From VRUE01 sp963697695 (GTDB lineage Bacteria > Actinomycetota > Thermoleophilia > Solirubrobacterales > 70-9), in assembly GCA_963697695.1 (NCBI GenBank), contig OY969094.1, forward strand, positions 248,001 through 312,000: DNA of 64,000 nucleotides, in the 5' to 3' direction. The notes beneath the pieces are model-generated. The model had not been told where the DNA came from. It ran no database searches and saw only the letters and a program-made list of their open reading frames with translations. Of this stretch, positions 62,359-64,000 are shown piece after piece. The stretch's first letter is position 1. Each line of letters opens with the position of its first letter. The position numbers were made by a program, and so were the translations under genes.

Positions 62359-63393
62359 CTACCCTGGAAACAGCACGACCTTGCCGACGTTGCGGCGTTC
62401 GGCGATAAATCGATGCGCATCCCCGGCGCGCTCAAAGGGAAACGACTCGGCGACGACCGGTTCCAGCCTGCGCTCAGCCAGATCGGCCATCAGCGGATCG
62501 ACAACACGGTCGAGACTTCCCTCGCGTTCCCACCACTTCAACATGTTGAGGCCGAAGACGCCCTTGTTCTCGTTCATCATCGCCAGGCTCTTCCACCATG
62601 GCACGGTTGCCAGCGGCATCTTGGCGAGCCCCTTCAGAGCCGCGGGAATGTCGCGGCCGCGTTCGTTGGTCACCTCGGAAAGCCCGTACATGACCAGGCG
62701 CCCACCAGGACGCAGCAGCCTGTAGTCCTTGCGGAACGAGGTCGGACCGAGCGCGTCGATGACGAGATCGACGCCCTCCCCACCGGTGATCCTCATCGTC
62801 TCGGCCTCGAAGTCCTGGTTGCGATAGTCGATCGGGTGGGCGACACCCTGAGCGCGGATCGCCTCGTGCTTCGACGGCGAAGCAGTGCCGAAGATCTCAG
62901 CGCCGACGTTGCGGGCGATCTGGGTCGCCGAGATGCCGACCCCGCCGCCGGCGGCATGGATGAGGACACGGTCGCCCTCTCGCAGGCTGCCCATGATGAT
63001 CAGCGCCGCATAGGCGGTGCCGTAGTTGACCGGAAAGGCAGCACCCTGCTCGAAGCTGAGCCACTCGGGCAGCGGCAGCGCCTGCTCGGCGGGGACCGAG
63101 ACCAGCTCGGCCTGGCCGCCGAAGCGGGTCCCGGCGACGACGCGGTCGCCGACCTGGTGCTCGCTCACCCCCTCCCCCAGCGACTCGATCTCCCCAGCGA
63201 CCTCGTAGCCCATCACGCAGGGGGGTTTGGGGGCGTCGGGATAAAGGCCGACGCGGGCCATCGTGTCGGCGAAGTTGATGCCCGCGGCCTTGACCGCGAT
63301 CCGCACCTCACCGGGGCCGACTGTGGGATCGGGACGCTCCTGCACCTGCAGGACCTCTGGACCTCCCGTCCCTGTCTGTACCACCGCCTTCAC
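62359..63393 (-). CDS. Quinone oxidoreductase-like MDR-family dehydrogenase
   Basis: 344 residues, medium-chain dehydrogenase/reductase. MKAVVQTGTGGPEVLQVQERPDPTVGPGEVRIAVKAAGINFADTMARVGLYP is the quinone-reductase start; no zinc-ligand cysteines. NADPH fold VLIHAAGGGVGISATQIARNVGAEIFGTASPSKHEAIRAQG. The long segment SFRKDYRLLRPGGRLVMYG...NMLKWWEREG resembles VAT-1-like members. Reduces quinones or enones; substrate unknown. A gene of its own between the RTX protein and serA. Confidence 0.88.
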   Translation of the reverse strand: MKAVVQTGTGGPEVLQVQERPDPTVGPGEVRIAVKAAGINFADTMARVGLYPDAPKPPCVMGYEVAGEIESLGEGVSEHQVGDRVVAGTRFGGQAELVSVPAEQALPLPEWLSFEQGAAFPVNYGTAYAALIIMGSLREGDRVLIHAAGGGVGISATQIARNVGAEIFGTASPSKHEAIRAQGVAHPIDYRNQDFEAETMRITGGEGVDLVIDALGPTSFRKDYRLLRPGGRLVMYGLSEVTNERGRDIPAALKGLAKMPLATVPWWKSLAMMNENKGVFGLNMLKWWEREGSLDRVVDPLMADLAERRLEPVVAESFPFERAGDAHRFIAERRNVGKVVLFPG

Positions 63394-63416
63394 GGCGGCT
63401 AACCCTACTCGGGACG

Positions 63417-64000
63417 CTAGAGATCGACCGAGCGGCCGACGGAGAAGCCGTCGACCTCGAGGATCTTGGCAATGGTTTCGTCGTGCACGGGCGCGTCGGT
63501 GGTGAGCGCCATCACCGCGCGCTCGCCGTCCTCCTCGGCACCCACGGCGGCGGAGACGATGTTGACCCCCTCCTCGCCGAACATCGTCCCGACCCGGCCG
63601 ATCATCCCCGGCCGGTCGGCGTAGCGGAAGACGGCGATGTGCTCGGCGAAGGGCAGGTAGAAGCTCTCGCCCCAGACCGAGACGAGGTAGGGCTCGTTGC
63701 GGGGACCGACGCCGGTGCCGGCAACCTCGACTTCGTCCTCGCCGGAGTGGAGGCGGACCGTGACCAGCTCGGTGAAGTCATCCGAGCTCGTGTCCTTCGT
63801 CTCGACCAGCTCGATGCCGCGTTCCTCCGAGAGCTGCGGTGCGTTGACCAGGTTGACCGGCTCCTCCGTATGGCCAGAGAGGATCCCGACCAGGACCGCG
63901 ATCCCGAGCAGGCGGGTGTCGTGCTGGGCCAGTTTGCCGCGGAACTCGACCGAGACGCGGTCGACCGAGCCCTGAGCAAGACCCTCGGCGAGGCGGCCGA
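63417..64000 (-). CDS. serA: D-3-phosphoglycerate dehydrogenase, C-terminal part (5' end outside window)
   Basis: The frame runs off the window edge and gives about 194 residues. It holds the intervening substrate-binding domain (EGLAQGSVDRVSVEFRGKLA, NAPQLSEERGIELVE) and the C-terminal ACT domain (GMIGRVGTMFGEEGVNIVSAAVG..., ending DGFSVGRSVDL). This domain order is that of the long, serine-inhibited SerA of actinobacteria. The catalytic domain lies upstream of 64000. First enzyme of serine synthesis. Confidence 0.9.
   Translation of the reverse strand, partial: GRLAEGLAQGSVDRVSVEFRGKLAQHDTRLLGIAVLVGILSGHTEEPVNLVNAPQLSEERGIELVETKDTSSDDFTELVTVRLHSGEDEVEVAGTGVGPRNEPYLVSVWGESFYLPFAEHIAVFRYADRPGMIGRVGTMFGEEGVNIVSAAVGAEEDGERAVMALTTDAPVHDETIAKILEVDGFSVGRSVDL

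Overview
The window looks like a chromosomal segment from a high-GC actinobacterium of the class Thermoleophilia, most likely order Solirubrobacterales. Signs of this are the dense, high-GC coding with many GTG starts and stop/start overlaps, a GarA-like FHA gene next to a MerR gene, and an RsiG-type protein. The exported proteins also fit this group: lamin-tail-like domains followed by 'TPTFRF..STFQCKLD..PF.PC' repeats, a 'LSYSNVIATLALFLALGGTAAA' type protein with AVTTAKL repeats, and RTX-like repeats. A complete rRNA operon (16S-23S-5S, minus strand, no spacer tRNA) sits in the middle and would allow exact placement.

Layout. 1-4.4 kb is an accessory region with two AT-rich exported paralogues, a broken partial duplication of the neighbouring FAD-oxidase gene, and a SRPBCC protein. 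4.4-9.7 kb (minus) holds ftsR/MerR, FHA, RsiG-like, CDP-alcohol phosphatidyltransferase, proS and ispG. 9.6-14.6 kb is a second accessory island (two exported lamin-tail-like paralogues, a third AT-rich exported paralogue, a flavoprotein). It lies between ispG and rseP, which are neighbours in many bacteria. 14.6-22.2 kb (minus) is the classic rpsB-tsf-pyrH-frr-uppS-cdsA-dxr-rseP block. 22.3-26.6 kb carries rluA-family, lspA, yggT, proC, an alkaline phosphatase and sepF. 26.7-34.9 kb (minus) is yggS-pgeF-cca plus the histidine cluster hisZ-G-D-B-H-A-F. 35-36.3 kb is a frameshifted murA, followed by two anchored alpha/beta hydrolases (plus). 38.7-43.6 kb is the rRNA operon, then tyrS and a class A penicillin-binding protein. 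47.4-60.3 kb is amino-acid biosynthesis: argH, a DegT-type aminotransferase, cimA, ilvE, leuB, a methyltransferase, leuD, leuC, an XRE-cupin regulator and leuA. The window ends with an MFS transporter, an RTX-like exported protein, a quinone-oxidoreductase-like enzyme and the 3' part of serA.

How the genes fit together. dxr and ispG (isoprenoid precursors), uppS (undecaprenyl carrier), cdsA and the phosphatidyltransferase (phospholipids), murA and the penicillin-binding protein (peptidoglycan), and sepF and yggS (division) form an envelope and division set. cimA, leuABCD and ilvE supply isoleucine and leucine from pyruvate through citramalate and isopropylmalate.

The most interesting signal is upstream of leuA. 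A 19-residue leader peptide with five consecutive leucine codons is present, and four of those codons (CTC CTT CTC CTC) are a perfect 12-nt complement of the leuA Shine-Dalgarno region. This suggests translational attenuation by leucine codons acting directly as an anti-Shine-Dalgarno. Other points of note are a 105-bp palindromic element between hisA and hisF, a shared 12-bp motif upstream of three AT-rich exported paralogues, a near-consensus c-di-GMP motif in the RsiG-like protein, a 14-bp inverted repeat abutting the phosphatase ribosome-binding site, and an rRNA terminator that doubles as the 3' end of a coding sequence. No CRISPR array, transposase, prophage or tRNA gene was recognised.
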